This document shows, piece by piece, positions 7,937-15,832 of a DNA stretch of 59,106 nt. Both the position numbers and the translations under genes were made by a program. Location of the stretch: NCBI GenBank assembly GCA_945874665.1, contig CAMCHJ010000013.1, positions 1 to 59,106 of the forward strand. The letters are read 5' to 3'. Each line of letters opens with the position of its first letter. Positions within the stretch are counted from its first letter, which is position 1. The stretch is from Chitinophaga pinensis (GTDB lineage: Bacteria > Bacteroidota > Bacteroidia > UBA7662). The notes beneath the pieces were generated by a model. That model had not been told where the DNA came from. It searched no databases and was given only the letters and a program-made list of their open reading frames with translations.

Positions 7937-8596
7937 ATGCAGCCCCAAGATTTCCAAGACAGCTTCAGACATAAAGGATTACGCAAAAAACTTGTTGATT
8001 TCCTGCGCAGCAAGGGTATCCACAATGAAGCAGTACTAGAGGCCATCAACCAAGTGCCCCGTCATGTTTTTTTAGACAATGCCTTTTTAGAATTGGCTTA
8101 TGAAGACAGGGCGATGCCCATTGGCGAGGGACAAACCATTTCTCAACCCTTCACCGTGGCCTTTCAAAGCCAGCTGCTGGAGGTCAAAAAGCGCGATAAA
8201 ATCCTTGAAATAGGTACTGGATCGGGCTACCAAGCTTGTGTACTCGAAAAATTAGGGGCCAAGGTGCACAGCATCGAGCGGCAGCGCAAGCTGTACGAAA
8301 AAACCCAGAAGCTGCTGGTGGCCATGAAGAGCAAGGTAGCTACGTATTATGGCGATGGCACCCTCGGATTGGCGGCCTTTGCACCCTTCGATAAAATCAT
8401 CGTTACCGCCGGCGCGCCCGTGGTACCGCAGTCGCTTTGCGACCAACTCAAACCCGGTGGTGTGCTCGTAATTCCGGTTGGCGACGAGCAAAACCAGCGC
8501 ATGCTGCGCATCACCAAGCAAGCCGATGGCGAATTGGTGACCGAAAGCTTCGACAATTTTAAGTTTGTGCCGTTGCTGGGGAAAGAGGGTTGGTAA
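7937..8596 (+). CDS. pcm: Protein-L-isoaspartate O-methyltransferase
   Basis: A 219-residue protein of normal length. Pcm methylates isoaspartyl residues in damaged proteins with S-adenosylmethionine, starting their conversion back to aspartate. PIGEGQTISQPFTVAF (residues 61-76) is the family substrate loop; KILEIGTGSGYQACVLEKLG (88-107) is SAM motif I; APFDKIIVTAGAP (about 150-162) is the motif II/post-II region. It is monocistronic, converging on the DUF2490 gene with 78 nt between stops. Confidence 0.95.
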   Translation: MQPQDFQDSFRHKGLRKKLVDFLRSKGIHNEAVLEAINQVPRHVFLDNAFLELAYEDRAMPIGEGQTISQPFTVAFQSQLLEVKKRDKILEIGTGSGYQACVLEKLGAKVHSIERQRKLYEKTQKLLVAMKSKVATYYGDGTLGLAAFAPFDKIIVTAGAPVVPQSLCDQLKPGGVLVIPVGDEQNQRMLRITKQADGELVTESFDNFKFVPLLGKEGW

Positions 8597-8674
8597 AAAA
8601 GCGTTTTTTATCGGCATTAGGCTGCGAGCGCATGCAATAGCCCCTCAACTCGCAACACAAAAGCCCTTCCTTCT

Positions 8675-9427
8675 TTAAAAATTATGGTGCAAACTCAATT
8701 GCAGTTGCTGCTTTTGCCAAGCATTGGTCGTTTGCTCCATCAAACCAAACTGCAAGCGCAGCTGGTTACCAACACCATAGCCTAAGCCGGTGTAAAAGCG
8801 GTTTCTATCAAAATAAGCAACCGAATTGCCATTGCCAATGTTACGTTCACCATTGATGAATAGCTCGTTGTAAAACGCAAAGTATAGGGTGTTTTTTTCA
8901 ATTATCTTCTTATTCAAAGGGATGTTTACAAACAAATTATAGCGGAAACGGGTGCGTACATCCGCACTGGCTATCCAACGTTGCTCGTAGCGGAAACGAT
9001 GTGTAAGATACAGTCGGCTGCCTAGTTTTTGAGGAAGCAAGGCTTCTTGGTAGATGCGGTTCTCGTTGATCGAGGCACGACTTTCGCCAAAATCCCCCAA
9101 AGAAATAAACACATACCCCAACGTTAGCACCAGGTCGGTTTTTGCTGGTTGATAGGTAACGCCCGTTCGAAGCAACAACTGTTCCCTGTCGCGCCCCAGG
9201 TCCCAATACCGAAATTGGTAGTCGCCCTGAATGCCAAAACGCGACTGCTCAAACTTTTTAGTGAAATAATACATGTACCAAGCACCAAGCTGATCCTCAT
9301 CCAAAGCCTGCTGTGCCTTTAAATTGGTGCTCGAAAGCAATGACGTCGCAACGAGCACTACCATCAAAATAGCCTTTCGAAGCGGGGACTTATCCACACC
9401 CAAAGACCTCAGCGGCCACATCATCAT
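8675..9427 (-). CDS. DUF2490 family outer-membrane beta-barrel-like protein
   Basis: A 250-residue protein from ATG 9427 (a TTG at 9445 would add six residues). The exported segment is KAILMVVLVATSLLSSTNLKAQQ; its distance from the N-terminus (about 15 residues) suggests that the true start may be further inside. The mature part is a series of amphipathic strands with Arg/Tyr/Phe alternation and ends in LQLSLHHNF, an aromatic C-terminus typical of outer-membrane barrels. The motif GAWYMYYFTKKF followed by DYQFRYWD identifies DUF2490. Function is unknown. Confidence 0.75.
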   Translation of the reverse strand: MMMWPLRSLGVDKSPLRKAILMVVLVATSLLSSTNLKAQQALDEDQLGAWYMYYFTKKFEQSRFGIQGDYQFRYWDLGRDREQLLLRTGVTYQPAKTDLVLTLGYVFISLGDFGESRASINENRIYQEALLPQKLGSRLYLTHRFRYEQRWIASADVRTRFRYNLFVNIPLNKKIIEKNTLYFAFYNELFINGERNIGNGNSVAYFDRNRFYTGLGYGVGNQLRLQFGLMEQTTNAWQKQQLQLSLHHNF

Positions 9428-9533
9428 TTTTAGAAGTTTTGGCAAAGTTCTAGTAGTTTCGATAATATATCACATACAAGCCGCCTGTAGTTTGTAACCC
9501 ATAGCTGAAAAAGGCTTTTCTAAAGTTCAAAAT

Positions 9534-9938
9534 TCACGATTCAGTGGCAGCCAAAGCAGCAAATAACTCCTGCAACTTCGTTTTTTTAAGGATTTTTTGT
9601 CCCTGCCGGCCCGATGCCAACAGCCGCTCCCCTACTTTGGCCTCCCATTGGCAAATGAGCTCGTTGCCTTGCAGACTTTCGACGGTGGCAGTAAATTGCA
9701 CTTGGCTGCCCACCAGGGCCGGACTGTGGTGGTTCACCGTCACAAAAGTGCCGATGCCTTCCTCATCTGCTTCCTTCATCTCCAACACAAACAGCCGGCA
9801 AACCCATTCAGCATCGCGGGCCACGGCAAAAGTGGCGTACACAGGATGCACTTGTCCACTAGCGAAGGTAGCCGTATCGCTCGGCTGCACCTGAACCACG
9901 TAAGCTCGCTGCTCGCCAATTGAGGGGAGGTTTTTCAT
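9534..9938 (-). CDS. FlK-like hotdog thioesterase family protein
   Basis: A 134-residue single-domain protein. GIGTFVTVNHHSPALVGSQVQFTATVE near residues 60-85 matches the H-x-x-P-x-x-x-G core of the fluoroacetyl-CoA thioesterase (FlK)-like hotdog group, with the preceding CRLFVLEMKEADEEG region as the hot-dog helix. These proteins hydrolyse or bind small acyl-CoAs in the cytoplasm; most homologues are housekeeping proteins of unknown substrate, and fluoroacetate specificity should not be assumed. It stands alone between DUF2490 and the reductase gene. Confidence 0.7.
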   Translation of the reverse strand: MKNLPSIGEQRAYVVQVQPSDTATFASGQVHPVYATFAVARDAEWVCRLFVLEMKEADEEGIGTFVTVNHHSPALVGSQVQFTATVESLQGNELICQWEAKVGERLLASGRQGQKILKKTKLQELFAALAATES

Positions 9939-10007
9939 GGAGATAAAATTGCAGTAAAAATTGGAATAATGCTAAATCAAGGTCAAATACCCCTGTTTAA
10001 ATGGCAA

Positions 10008-10547
10008 TTAAACAGCTGCTACTTTGTAGTGAAGCTGTAACAAACCACTTTCAAAGCTTTTGGAAGACAATAATTCGAGCAGCTGCTGCGGCCGGTCCTC
10101 TTTAAAAAGCTTGGTGCCCGCACCTAAAAGCACCGGCACCACCGATAAAATAATTTCATCGATCAGCTGAGCGGACAGCAACTGATGCACCACTTGGGCA
10201 CCACCATCGCAAAAAATATGCTTTTGGCTGTTGCTCGACTTAAGCCGCTGAACCAGCTCCTTCAAATCGCCTTGGTAAAAGGTCAAACTGCCTTCCTTTG
10301 CGCGTGTTTGGGAGGTAAGGATGTAACATTCTTTGTTGGTATGCGGAAAATCATAGCCTTGATTCACCACCCAATCGTAAGTGCGGCGCCCCACAATCAC
10401 CGTGTCGACCGTATCCACAAAGGACTGGTAGCCGTAATCTTCGCCTTCCAGCTGCATGGGATTGAGGAAGCTCAGGTCGTCATTAGGTCCAGCGATAAAG
10501 CCATCTAACGAGCAAGAGATGTAAAGGATGAGTTTGCGTTTGTTCAT
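10008..10547 (-). CDS. Dihydrofolate reductase family (RibD C-terminal domain) protein
   Basis: A 179-residue protein. KLILYISCSLDGFIAGPNDD (residues 5-24) is the family start with the Asp after S-L; TVIVGRRTYDWV (about 49-60) and HIFCDGGAQVVHQLL (about 114-128) are the NADPH-binding elements, GG preceding the helix. It resembles YwjB/YyaP rather than true FolA, which would be about 160 residues with a different core. It is probably an NADPH-dependent reductase of unknown substrate. Confidence 0.82.
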   Translation of the reverse strand: MNKRKLILYISCSLDGFIAGPNDDLSFLNPMQLEGEDYGYQSFVDTVDTVIVGRRTYDWVVNQGYDFPHTNKECYILTSQTRAKEGSLTFYQGDLKELVQRLKSSNSQKHIFCDGGAQVVHQLLSAQLIDEIILSVVPVLLGAGTKLFKEDRPQQLLELLSSKSFESGLLQLHYKVAAV

Positions 10548-10592
10548 CTTGCCTAACTAAGGAATAGCTAATTACCCCTTTCAATGTGTTTG

Positions 10593-11255
10593 TTACCGCT
10601 TCACAAAGATGGAGCGGGCCACCTCGCGACTAATTTGCAACTCGCGGCCGTTGCCGAAGCGCACGCGCATCGACTGGTCGAATTCGAGCTTTTCGAGCAC
10701 CGTGATACTTTTGCCGAGGTTCAACTCCACTTGGTCGAGGTACTGCAAAAAAGCCGTACTGTGCTCAAAAACGGCCATCACTTCGGCTTGCTCTCCTACC
10801 TCCAGCTTGGCCAGTAGCACTTGGTTGTTGGTAGGCAGCTCACCAGCTTCGGTGGGAATGGGGTCGCCATGCGGATCGGCGGTGGGATTGCCCAGGTACT
10901 CGGCCAAGCGGTTGATGAAGCGCGGATCGCTCACATGTTCCAGCTCCTCAGCAATGTCGTGGATCTCGTCCCAGCCAAAATGCAGCTTCTTAACCAAAAA
11001 CACCTCCCAGAGGCGGTGGCGGCGCACAATCGACAAAGCTGTGAGGCGCCCCAACTCAGTAAGTGTAACGCCTTGGTATTTTTTGTAATGGATAAGTTGC
11101 TTGTCGCTCAACTTTCGCAGCATATCCGTAACCGAGGCCGCGCGGGTGTTCAGCTCATCGGCAATGGCATTAGTGCTGGCGCCTTTGAGCTCGCGACTGG
11201 TGATTTTGTAGATGGCCTTGAGGTAATTTTCCTCGGTAATGGACAGGCGTTGCAT
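10593..11255 (-). CDS. DtxR/MntR-family metal-dependent transcriptional regulator
   Basis: A 220-residue protein with the three-part layout of the family. The N-terminal winged helix (SITEENYLKAIYKI... NAIADELNTRAASVTDMLRKL) binds DNA. The dimerisation/metal domain (about 65-145) contains HDIAEELEHVSD and HGDPIPTEAGEL, with His and Glu metal ligands. The C-terminal SH3/FeoA-like domain is about 145-220. Such regulators repress Mn or Fe uptake genes when metal is bound, but no transporter gene is in this window. The gene is divergent from the M14 peptidase gene and has a -7 element 4 nt before its ATG. Confidence 0.9.
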   Translation of the reverse strand: MQRLSITEENYLKAIYKITSRELKGASTNAIADELNTRAASVTDMLRKLSDKQLIHYKKYQGVTLTELGRLTALSIVRRHRLWEVFLVKKLHFGWDEIHDIAEELEHVSDPRFINRLAEYLGNPTADPHGDPIPTEAGELPTNNQVLLAKLEVGEQAEVMAVFEHSTAFLQYLDQVELNLGKSITVLEKLEFDQSMRVRFGNGRELQISREVARSIFVKR

Positions 11256-11259
11256 GCGA

Positions 11260-11267
11260 CAAAGGTA
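11260..11267 (-). promoter_or_regulatory. -7 element TACCTTTG of the DtxR-like gene
   Basis: On the minus strand this reads TACCTTTG, a perfect TAnnTTTG match, ending 4 nt (TCGC) before the ATG at 11255. It predicts a leaderless mRNA. Confidence 0.6.
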
Positions 11268-11394
11268 AGCAATGGGCTATAAAGTTGGGATTTTAGATAT
11301 GCACTGCCGCAAAAGCAAAAAGCACCACCTGCATTCACCACTTTTCGCTTTATTTGCTGATAAAACGGCCGGTGGCCACATCAAAACTCTTAGT

Positions 11395-13116
11395 ATGTAC
11401 AAAATCTGGCTCCTATTACTGCTGTTTTCATTCCAAACCGTTGCGGCGCAACCCACGCCCTATGAAAAAGGCAACGGCAACCAAAGCAGCAGTTATGGCG
11501 ACTGCATCGCCTGGTACCAACAATTGGCGGCCGGCTCGGCGCAGGTACGCATCGATTCGGTGGGCCGCACCGACATTGGGCAGCCGCTGCACCAAGTGGT
11601 CATCAGTACGGGGACTTCTGATCCTGCCGCAGCCCGCAAAGCCGGAAAGGCCGTGGTGCTCATCAACAACGGCATTCACCCAGGCGAACCGGAGGGCATT
11701 GATGCCAGCATGCGTTTGGCCCGCGAACTGGCCACCGACCCGCAAATGCAAAAGCTGCTGCAGCAATTGGTGGTGGTAATTGTGCCTATTTTCAATGTAG
11801 ACGGGGCATTGCTGCGTAACGGCTTCACCCGTGCTAATCAAAACGGTCCCGAGCAATACGGCTTCCGTGGCAACGCCCGCAACCTCGATCTCAACCGCGA
11901 TTTTGTAAAACTCGACAGCGAAAATGCGCGGTCCTTGGTGCAATTGTACCGACGCTGGGATGCCGACCTGTACCTCGAAACCCATACCACCAACGGGGCA
12001 GACTACCAGCATGTGATGACGCTTATTGAGACCCAAAAGGACAAGCTCCGGCCCGAAATCAGTGGGTGGATGCAGCAAAAATTCACCCCAAAGCTGTATA
12101 AAGACATGCAAAAACAGGGTTTTCCGATGTGCCCTTATGTGAATACCAAAGGTGAGCTGCCCGAAAGCGGTCTCCAAGGCTTCCTCGAAACGCCTCGTTA
12201 TGGGAGCGGTTACATGGCCACCTTCCACACCCCTGGCTATGTGCTCGAAACCCATATGCTCAAGCCCTTTGCCCAACGCTACCAAGCCACGTACCAACTA
12301 CTCAAAAGCATGCTCATCACTGCCGCCGCCGAAGCACCTGCCCTTTTGCAAGCCCGAAAGGCCGCACAACAAGCTTGTGCTGGCGCCGTGCGCATGGCAC
12401 TCAACTGGCAATTAGATGAAGACAGAGTCGACTCCTTCTTCTTCCGCGGCTATACCGCTCGTTACAAAAAAAGCGAGGTGCACAACGGCCAGCGCTTGTA
12501 TTACGACCGCAATGCACCTTGGCAGGGCAACATCCCTTATCAAAACCACTTTTTGGGCACCGACTCAACCAGCAAGCCCCTTTTCTACCTCATTCCACAA
12601 GCTTGGCAAGAAGTAATTATACGTTTGGGCTGGAATGGCGTGGAAATGCAGCGGTTGCAGCGCGACACGCTTTTAACTGTGGAGCGCTACTTCATCCAAG
12701 ACTACAAAACCAGTAATCGAGTGTATGAAGGCCATTTTTACCACAACCAAGTGCAGCTGCTTGCCCTGCAGCAAGAGCGGCAGTACCGCAAAGGCGATGT
12801 GCTTGTACCACTCGGCCACGCCACCGACCGATTTGTAATGGAAGTGTTGGAGCCGCGGGCGGTAGACAGCTATTTCCGATGGAATTTTTTCGACAGCATG
12901 CTCCAACGCAAAGAATATTTCAGCGGTTATGTGTTCGAAGACACGGCGGCTGAGCTGCTGCGCAATGACGCTGCGCTGAGGGCTGCTTACGAGGAGTGGA
13001 AAAGCACCCAAGCCGCCGACCGCTCAGCTTGGAACGATTTATATTTTATTTACAGCCGTTCGCCCCTGGCCGAACCCGATTTTATGATGTACCCGGTGGG
13101 GCGAATCATCAATTAA
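11395..13116 (+). CDS. Exported M14-family zinc carboxypeptidase
   Basis: A 573-residue protein from ATG 11395 (an upstream in-frame start at 11272 would place 41 residues before the signal peptide). MYKIWLLLLLFSFQTVAAQ is a signal peptide. The zinc ligands are in INNGIHPGEPEGID (His95 and Glu98) and LYLETHTTNG (His197), followed by the catalytic Glu in GYVLETHMLKPF. NARNLDLNRDFVKL supplies the Asn-Arg substrate-binding pair. Metallocarboxypeptidases of this group remove C-terminal residues outside the cytoplasm. The C-terminal ~230 residues form an additional beta-rich region. No T9SS sorting domain is present, so it is probably periplasmic. Confidence 0.9.
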   Translation: MYKIWLLLLLFSFQTVAAQPTPYEKGNGNQSSSYGDCIAWYQQLAAGSAQVRIDSVGRTDIGQPLHQVVISTGTSDPAAARKAGKAVVLINNGIHPGEPEGIDASMRLARELATDPQMQKLLQQLVVVIVPIFNVDGALLRNGFTRANQNGPEQYGFRGNARNLDLNRDFVKLDSENARSLVQLYRRWDADLYLETHTTNGADYQHVMTLIETQKDKLRPEISGWMQQKFTPKLYKDMQKQGFPMCPYVNTKGELPESGLQGFLETPRYGSGYMATFHTPGYVLETHMLKPFAQRYQATYQLLKSMLITAAAEAPALLQARKAAQQACAGAVRMALNWQLDEDRVDSFFFRGYTARYKKSEVHNGQRLYYDRNAPWQGNIPYQNHFLGTDSTSKPLFYLIPQAWQEVIIRLGWNGVEMQRLQRDTLLTVERYFIQDYKTSNRVYEGHFYHNQVQLLALQQERQYRKGDVLVPLGHATDRFVMEVLEPRAVDSYFRWNFFDSMLQRKEYFSGYVFEDTAAELLRNDAALRAAYEEWKSTQAADRSAWNDLYFIYSRSPLAEPDFMMYPVGRIIN

Positions 13117-13223
13117 ACCTAAAAGCCTGCTTAGTCAATAAAACGCAAGTATTCAGGATGGCTTAAAGGTACAGAGGATAAAAGAGCGTCGGCTTTGGTT
13201 CTTAGGAAGATGGGGCCGAAGCC

Positions 13224-14171
13224 TTACGCTAGCGTTTTATCGCGCTCGTAGGTGTCGATGTGGCGCGATTTCTTTTCCTCATAGATATCGGCAATGGTAA
13301 CCAGGATACCGGTTTCTTCAACCTCGCCAAACTCATCGTTGAGCGCCGTGCCAAAAGTTTTCATGCTCGACGACAGGTTCATATACGTGTTAATGAGTGG
13401 CGGGATGTTCTCCCCTTTTTCTCGCACATAGCCATTGAGCACCTTGTGACCTTCTTTATAAGGCAAATCGGCCAACAATGCCGCAAAAGGAGCTACATCC
13501 CCCACATAACCCAGCTTTAAGTCGGCATGGGACTGCACTAAAGCCTCGGGATCGGGGAAATAGTGGTTCATAAAGTAAAGGATAAAGTCGCGGGCGCTGC
13601 GCTCAAAATGCGGGTACATGGTGACCTTGCCGAAGAGGTATTTGATGTGCGGACGGGTAACGATGAGGGCACCGAGACCGTCCCAAAGGTTGTCGAGCGA
13701 AAACAGTCCTTTGCTGCTGCCGGCCTTCGGTTGGTAGTCGGGTTGCACAAAAGACCGGCCAAGCTCGATGGTAAACGGCAAATAATCGCGCTTAAACTGC
13801 TCGCTAAAAGTAAAGAGATGGGCAGTGGAGAGATTCACATGGCCGTGGGCATCGGTGTGGGCATGACTGCATTCGATGAGGCGGTAGCCTGCCACGAGTT
13901 GTTGTTCGGCAGGGTCCCATAAAATGAGCTGGTCGTAGCAATCTTCCGAGGTATCGTTGCTATCGATGTCGACCGCCTCACCCGTACCACCACCGGCTGC
14001 CCGAAAAGTAAGTTCGCGCAGGCGGCCAATTTCTTGCATCAGGTAGGGACTGTTGTGGTGGTTAACCAAGTATAGTAAGTTATTGCCTTTGTTAGTGCGG
14101 CGTAAAAAGCGTTCTGGCGTAAGCTCTTGAAGCAGCAGTTCGCGGGAGATGGGGGCGATGATGGGTTCCAT
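13224..14171 (-). CDS. glsB: GNAT-like N-acyltransferase of the OlsB/GlsB group (amino-acid lipid synthesis)
   Basis: A 315-residue protein from ATG 14171 (MEPIIAPISRELLLQEL); a frame open further upstream passes through repeat DNA. YLMQEIGRLRELTFRAAGGG, then DQLILWDPAEQQLVAGYRL and FTIELGRSFVQPDYQ match the OlsB-like acyl-ACP-dependent N-acyltransferase domain. Bacteroides GlsB transfers a 3-hydroxyacyl chain to the amine of glycine, the first step of glycine-lipid and flavolipin synthesis; assignment here is by family and by the partner glsA-like gene at 14933. The acceptor amino acid is not shown by the sequence. A -7-like element lies 5 nt upstream. Confidence 0.75.
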   Translation of the reverse strand: MEPIIAPISRELLLQELTPERFLRRTNKGNNLLYLVNHHNSPYLMQEIGRLRELTFRAAGGGTGEAVDIDSNDTSEDCYDQLILWDPAEQQLVAGYRLIECSHAHTDAHGHVNLSTAHLFTFSEQFKRDYLPFTIELGRSFVQPDYQPKAGSSKGLFSLDNLWDGLGALIVTRPHIKYLFGKVTMYPHFERSARDFILYFMNHYFPDPEALVQSHADLKLGYVGDVAPFAALLADLPYKEGHKVLNGYVREKGENIPPLINTYMNLSSSMKTFGTALNDEFGEVEETGILVTIADIYEEKKSRHIDTYERDKTLA

Positions 14172-14176
14172 TGCTG

Positions 14177-14184
14177 CAAAATAA
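14177..14184 (-). promoter_or_regulatory. -7-like element TTATTTTG of the glsB-like gene
   Basis: On the minus strand this reads TTATTTTG, one mismatch from TAnnTTTG, 5 nt (CAGCA) before ATG 14171. The placement supports 14171 over the further upstream ATG at 14207. Confidence 0.4.
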
Positions 14185-14246
14185 GGAGATGTTGGCGAAT
14201 TAAGCATGTATACTTTAAAAAGACCACCCTTCGGCTGCTGCGCGCT

Positions 14247-14326
14247 CAGGGACCACCTTCGACCGGTGGGTGAGCTTGTCGAACCCCAGGGACCACCTTC
14301 GACCGGTGGGTGAGCTTGCCGAACCC
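14247..14326. repeat. Two tandem 40-bp repeat units containing GAGCTTGTCGAA
   Basis: Units 14247-14286 and 14287-14326 differ by a single base (T or C before CGAACCC). Each contains CCACC...GGTGG inverted arms and TGAGCTTGTCGAA, also seen in inverted form at 14868-14908 and in a variant at 35220-35436. The rest of the 14208-14599 gap holds no gene; 14455-14512 contains CCGTGACCTCCGTATTTTAA followed by repeated AAATCG words. Confidence 0.8.
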
Positions 14327-14568
14327 CTGGGAACAAATCATGTAAGCTAGGCAAAGCACCATTTTGAACTTTGAACCAAAATAGCTGTCGAAGCGCAGTT
14401 GACCCAAGCGCCATCGCCAAACCTCTAAGAACTCCAACCGCCTGCTCCGCGCCCCCGTGACCTCCGTATTTTAAATCGAAATCGCAAATCGAAATCGCAA
14501 ATCACCAATCCCTCGGGCCTTATCAAAATAAAATCAGCAACTTATAGTGCTTGGTATGATATAACTAT

Positions 14569-14576
14569 TACCTTTA
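14569..14576 (+). promoter_or_regulatory. Possible -7 element TACCTTTA of cspA
   Basis: One mismatch from TAnnTTTG, 23 nt upstream of ATG 14600. A TTG at 14551-14553 could serve as the upstream element, but the spacing is short. Confidence 0.35.
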
Positions 14577-14599
14577 CGACTTCAATTATTTATTTTAGT

Positions 14600-14797
14600 A
14601 TGCTTACAGGAACAGTAAAATTCTTCAACGAGACCAAAGGTTTTGGTTTCATCAAGGAAGACGAGAGCGGAACAGAGTACTTTGTACACATCACCGGATT
14701 GGTTGATAAAGTTCGCGAAAATGACAAAGTGACTTTCGAATTGAAAGAAGGTCGCAAAGGTATGAATGCAGTATCGGTGAAACAGGCTTACGCCTAA
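14600..14797 (+). CDS. CspA-family cold-shock protein
   Basis: A 65-residue single cold-shock domain. GTVKFFNETKGFGFI (residues 4-18) includes RNP1, and TEYFVHITGL (26-35) is RNP2. These small five-strand barrels bind single-stranded RNA and DNA as chaperones. The gene is monocistronic, followed 27 nt later by a strong hairpin terminator. It sits alone between the two amino-acid lipid genes, which read on the other strand. Confidence 0.95.
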   Translation: MLTGTVKFFNETKGFGFIKEDESGTEYFVHITGLVDKVRENDKVTFELKEGRKGMNAVSVKQAYA

Positions 14798-14824
14798 TTT
14801 CTATAGAAAGCATTTTTTACATTC

Positions 14825-14855
14825 AAGGCTGCTCTTCGCAAGAAGAGCAGCCTTT
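14825..14855 (+). terminator. Terminator of cspA
   Basis: AAGGCTGCTCTT pairs with AAGAGCAGCCTT across a six-base loop (CGCAAG), a 12-bp stem, followed by TGTGTTTTGT. It lies directly after the cspA stop. Confidence 0.75.
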
Positions 14856-14867
14856 GTGTTTTGTGCC

Positions 14868-14908
14868 GCTTCGACAAGCTCAGCGACCAGCTTCGACAAG
14901 CTCAGCGA
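14868..14908. repeat. Two direct copies of GCTTCGACAAGCTCAGCGA
   Basis: Copies at 14868-14886 and 14890-14908 are identical with a 22-bp period. Their reverse complement contains CTGAGCTTGTCGAA, the core shared with the repeats at 14247-14326 and, as a variant, at 35220-35436. Confidence 0.8.
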
Positions 14909-14932
14909 ACAGCCGTTATCCGCAATAAAACC

Positions 14933-15748
14933 CTACTTCATTTGATACACCCGTTCCCGCACCCATGAGGCCCACTCCCCATCCTTCCTACTCCTATCAA
15001 AAGTAGCATAGGCTATCGGCTCGCCAAAGTGAATGGTAATTACCTTGCCCTTCTGCGCAAACATCTCATCCACCAAATAAAACATCTCCAAGTTGGCTTT
15101 AATGCCTAAAAAACGCCTAAAACGCGCTAAATTGTAGAAAAATGCAGAGTTTTTACCCTCAATATATACAGGCACGATAGGTTTTTGGTACTTGCGAGAC
15201 TGACTTACAAAGGTTTTCTTCCACTCCAAATCGGCCACACCTTGCGCCTGCTTGCGTGACACCAATCCCGCCGGAAATACCACAAAAGCCGTTTCAGTCT
15301 GAAAGGCCTCCTCTACCGCACGCACCGCTGCCCGCTCTTGACTACCATGCTTGTTTACTTCTACAAAAAAAGGAGACAGCTGTTTCACATTCCCAACAAT
15401 ATCGTTGATCAGAAACTTTAAATCGCTGCGTCGCTTTCCCAATACTTGCATCATTGCCAGTCCATCGAGTCCCCCCATCGGGTGATTGGCTGCAAAAATA
15501 ACACCACCCGAAAGCGGGATGTTTTCAGCTCCTTTCACTTCCAAGCGAACACCAAAAGTTTTGAGCACTTGCTCTACAAAAGGTAGCCCCTCGAGCTCAC
15601 CATGAGCAGCGAGGAAGTCGTTCATTTCGTCCTCATGCAAAATACGACGGATGTAGGCCAGCACAAAAGCCGGTAAAACGCGCAGCAGATTGGCGTTTTT
15701 CTTACGTATAACCTCGCGGATGTCGATGTATTTGGCAGGAAGACTCAT
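14933..15748 (-). CDS. glsA: PlsC-like O-acyltransferase of the OlsA/GlsA group
   Basis: A 271-residue lysophospholipid-acyltransferase-domain protein. VIFAANHPMGGLDGLAMMQ (residues 83-101) is the catalytic His-Asp motif, with five rather than the usual four residues between His89 and Asp95. FVVFPAGLVSRKQAQG is the counterpart of the FPEG motif. In Bacteroides, GlsA adds the second acyl chain to N-acyl glycine. The glsB-like gene 0.8 kb downstream supports that assignment, although a general 1-acylglycerol-phosphate acyltransferase cannot be excluded. A perfect -7 element ends 4 nt before the ATG. Confidence 0.75.
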   Translation of the reverse strand: MSLPAKYIDIREVIRKKNANLLRVLPAFVLAYIRRILHEDEMNDFLAAHGELEGLPFVEQVLKTFGVRLEVKGAENIPLSGGVIFAANHPMGGLDGLAMMQVLGKRRSDLKFLINDIVGNVKQLSPFFVEVNKHGSQERAAVRAVEEAFQTETAFVVFPAGLVSRKQAQGVADLEWKKTFVSQSRKYQKPIVPVYIEGKNSAFFYNLARFRRFLGIKANLEMFYLVDEMFAQKGKVITIHFGEPIAYATFDRSRKDGEWASWVRERVYQMK

Positions 15749-15752
15749 GATA

Positions 15753-15760
15753 CAAATATA
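15753..15760 (-). promoter_or_regulatory. -7 element TATATTTG of the glsA-like gene
   Basis: On the minus strand TATATTTG is followed by TATC and then the ATG at 15748, the same N4 layout as pyrE, the DUF6702 gene and the DtxR-like gene. Confidence 0.6.
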
Positions 15761-15832
15761 GGGGGGATTGGGATTGGTTGGTGGGGGGATGACACCAGCC
15801 TGAAAACGCTTGCAGAAGGAAAAAACAACCCG

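Noticed and set aside
11428-12297. 289-codon open frame on the minus strand
   Set aside because: It is antisense to the well-supported M14 peptidase gene and lacks family motifs; GC-biased coding strands often leave the complementary frame open.
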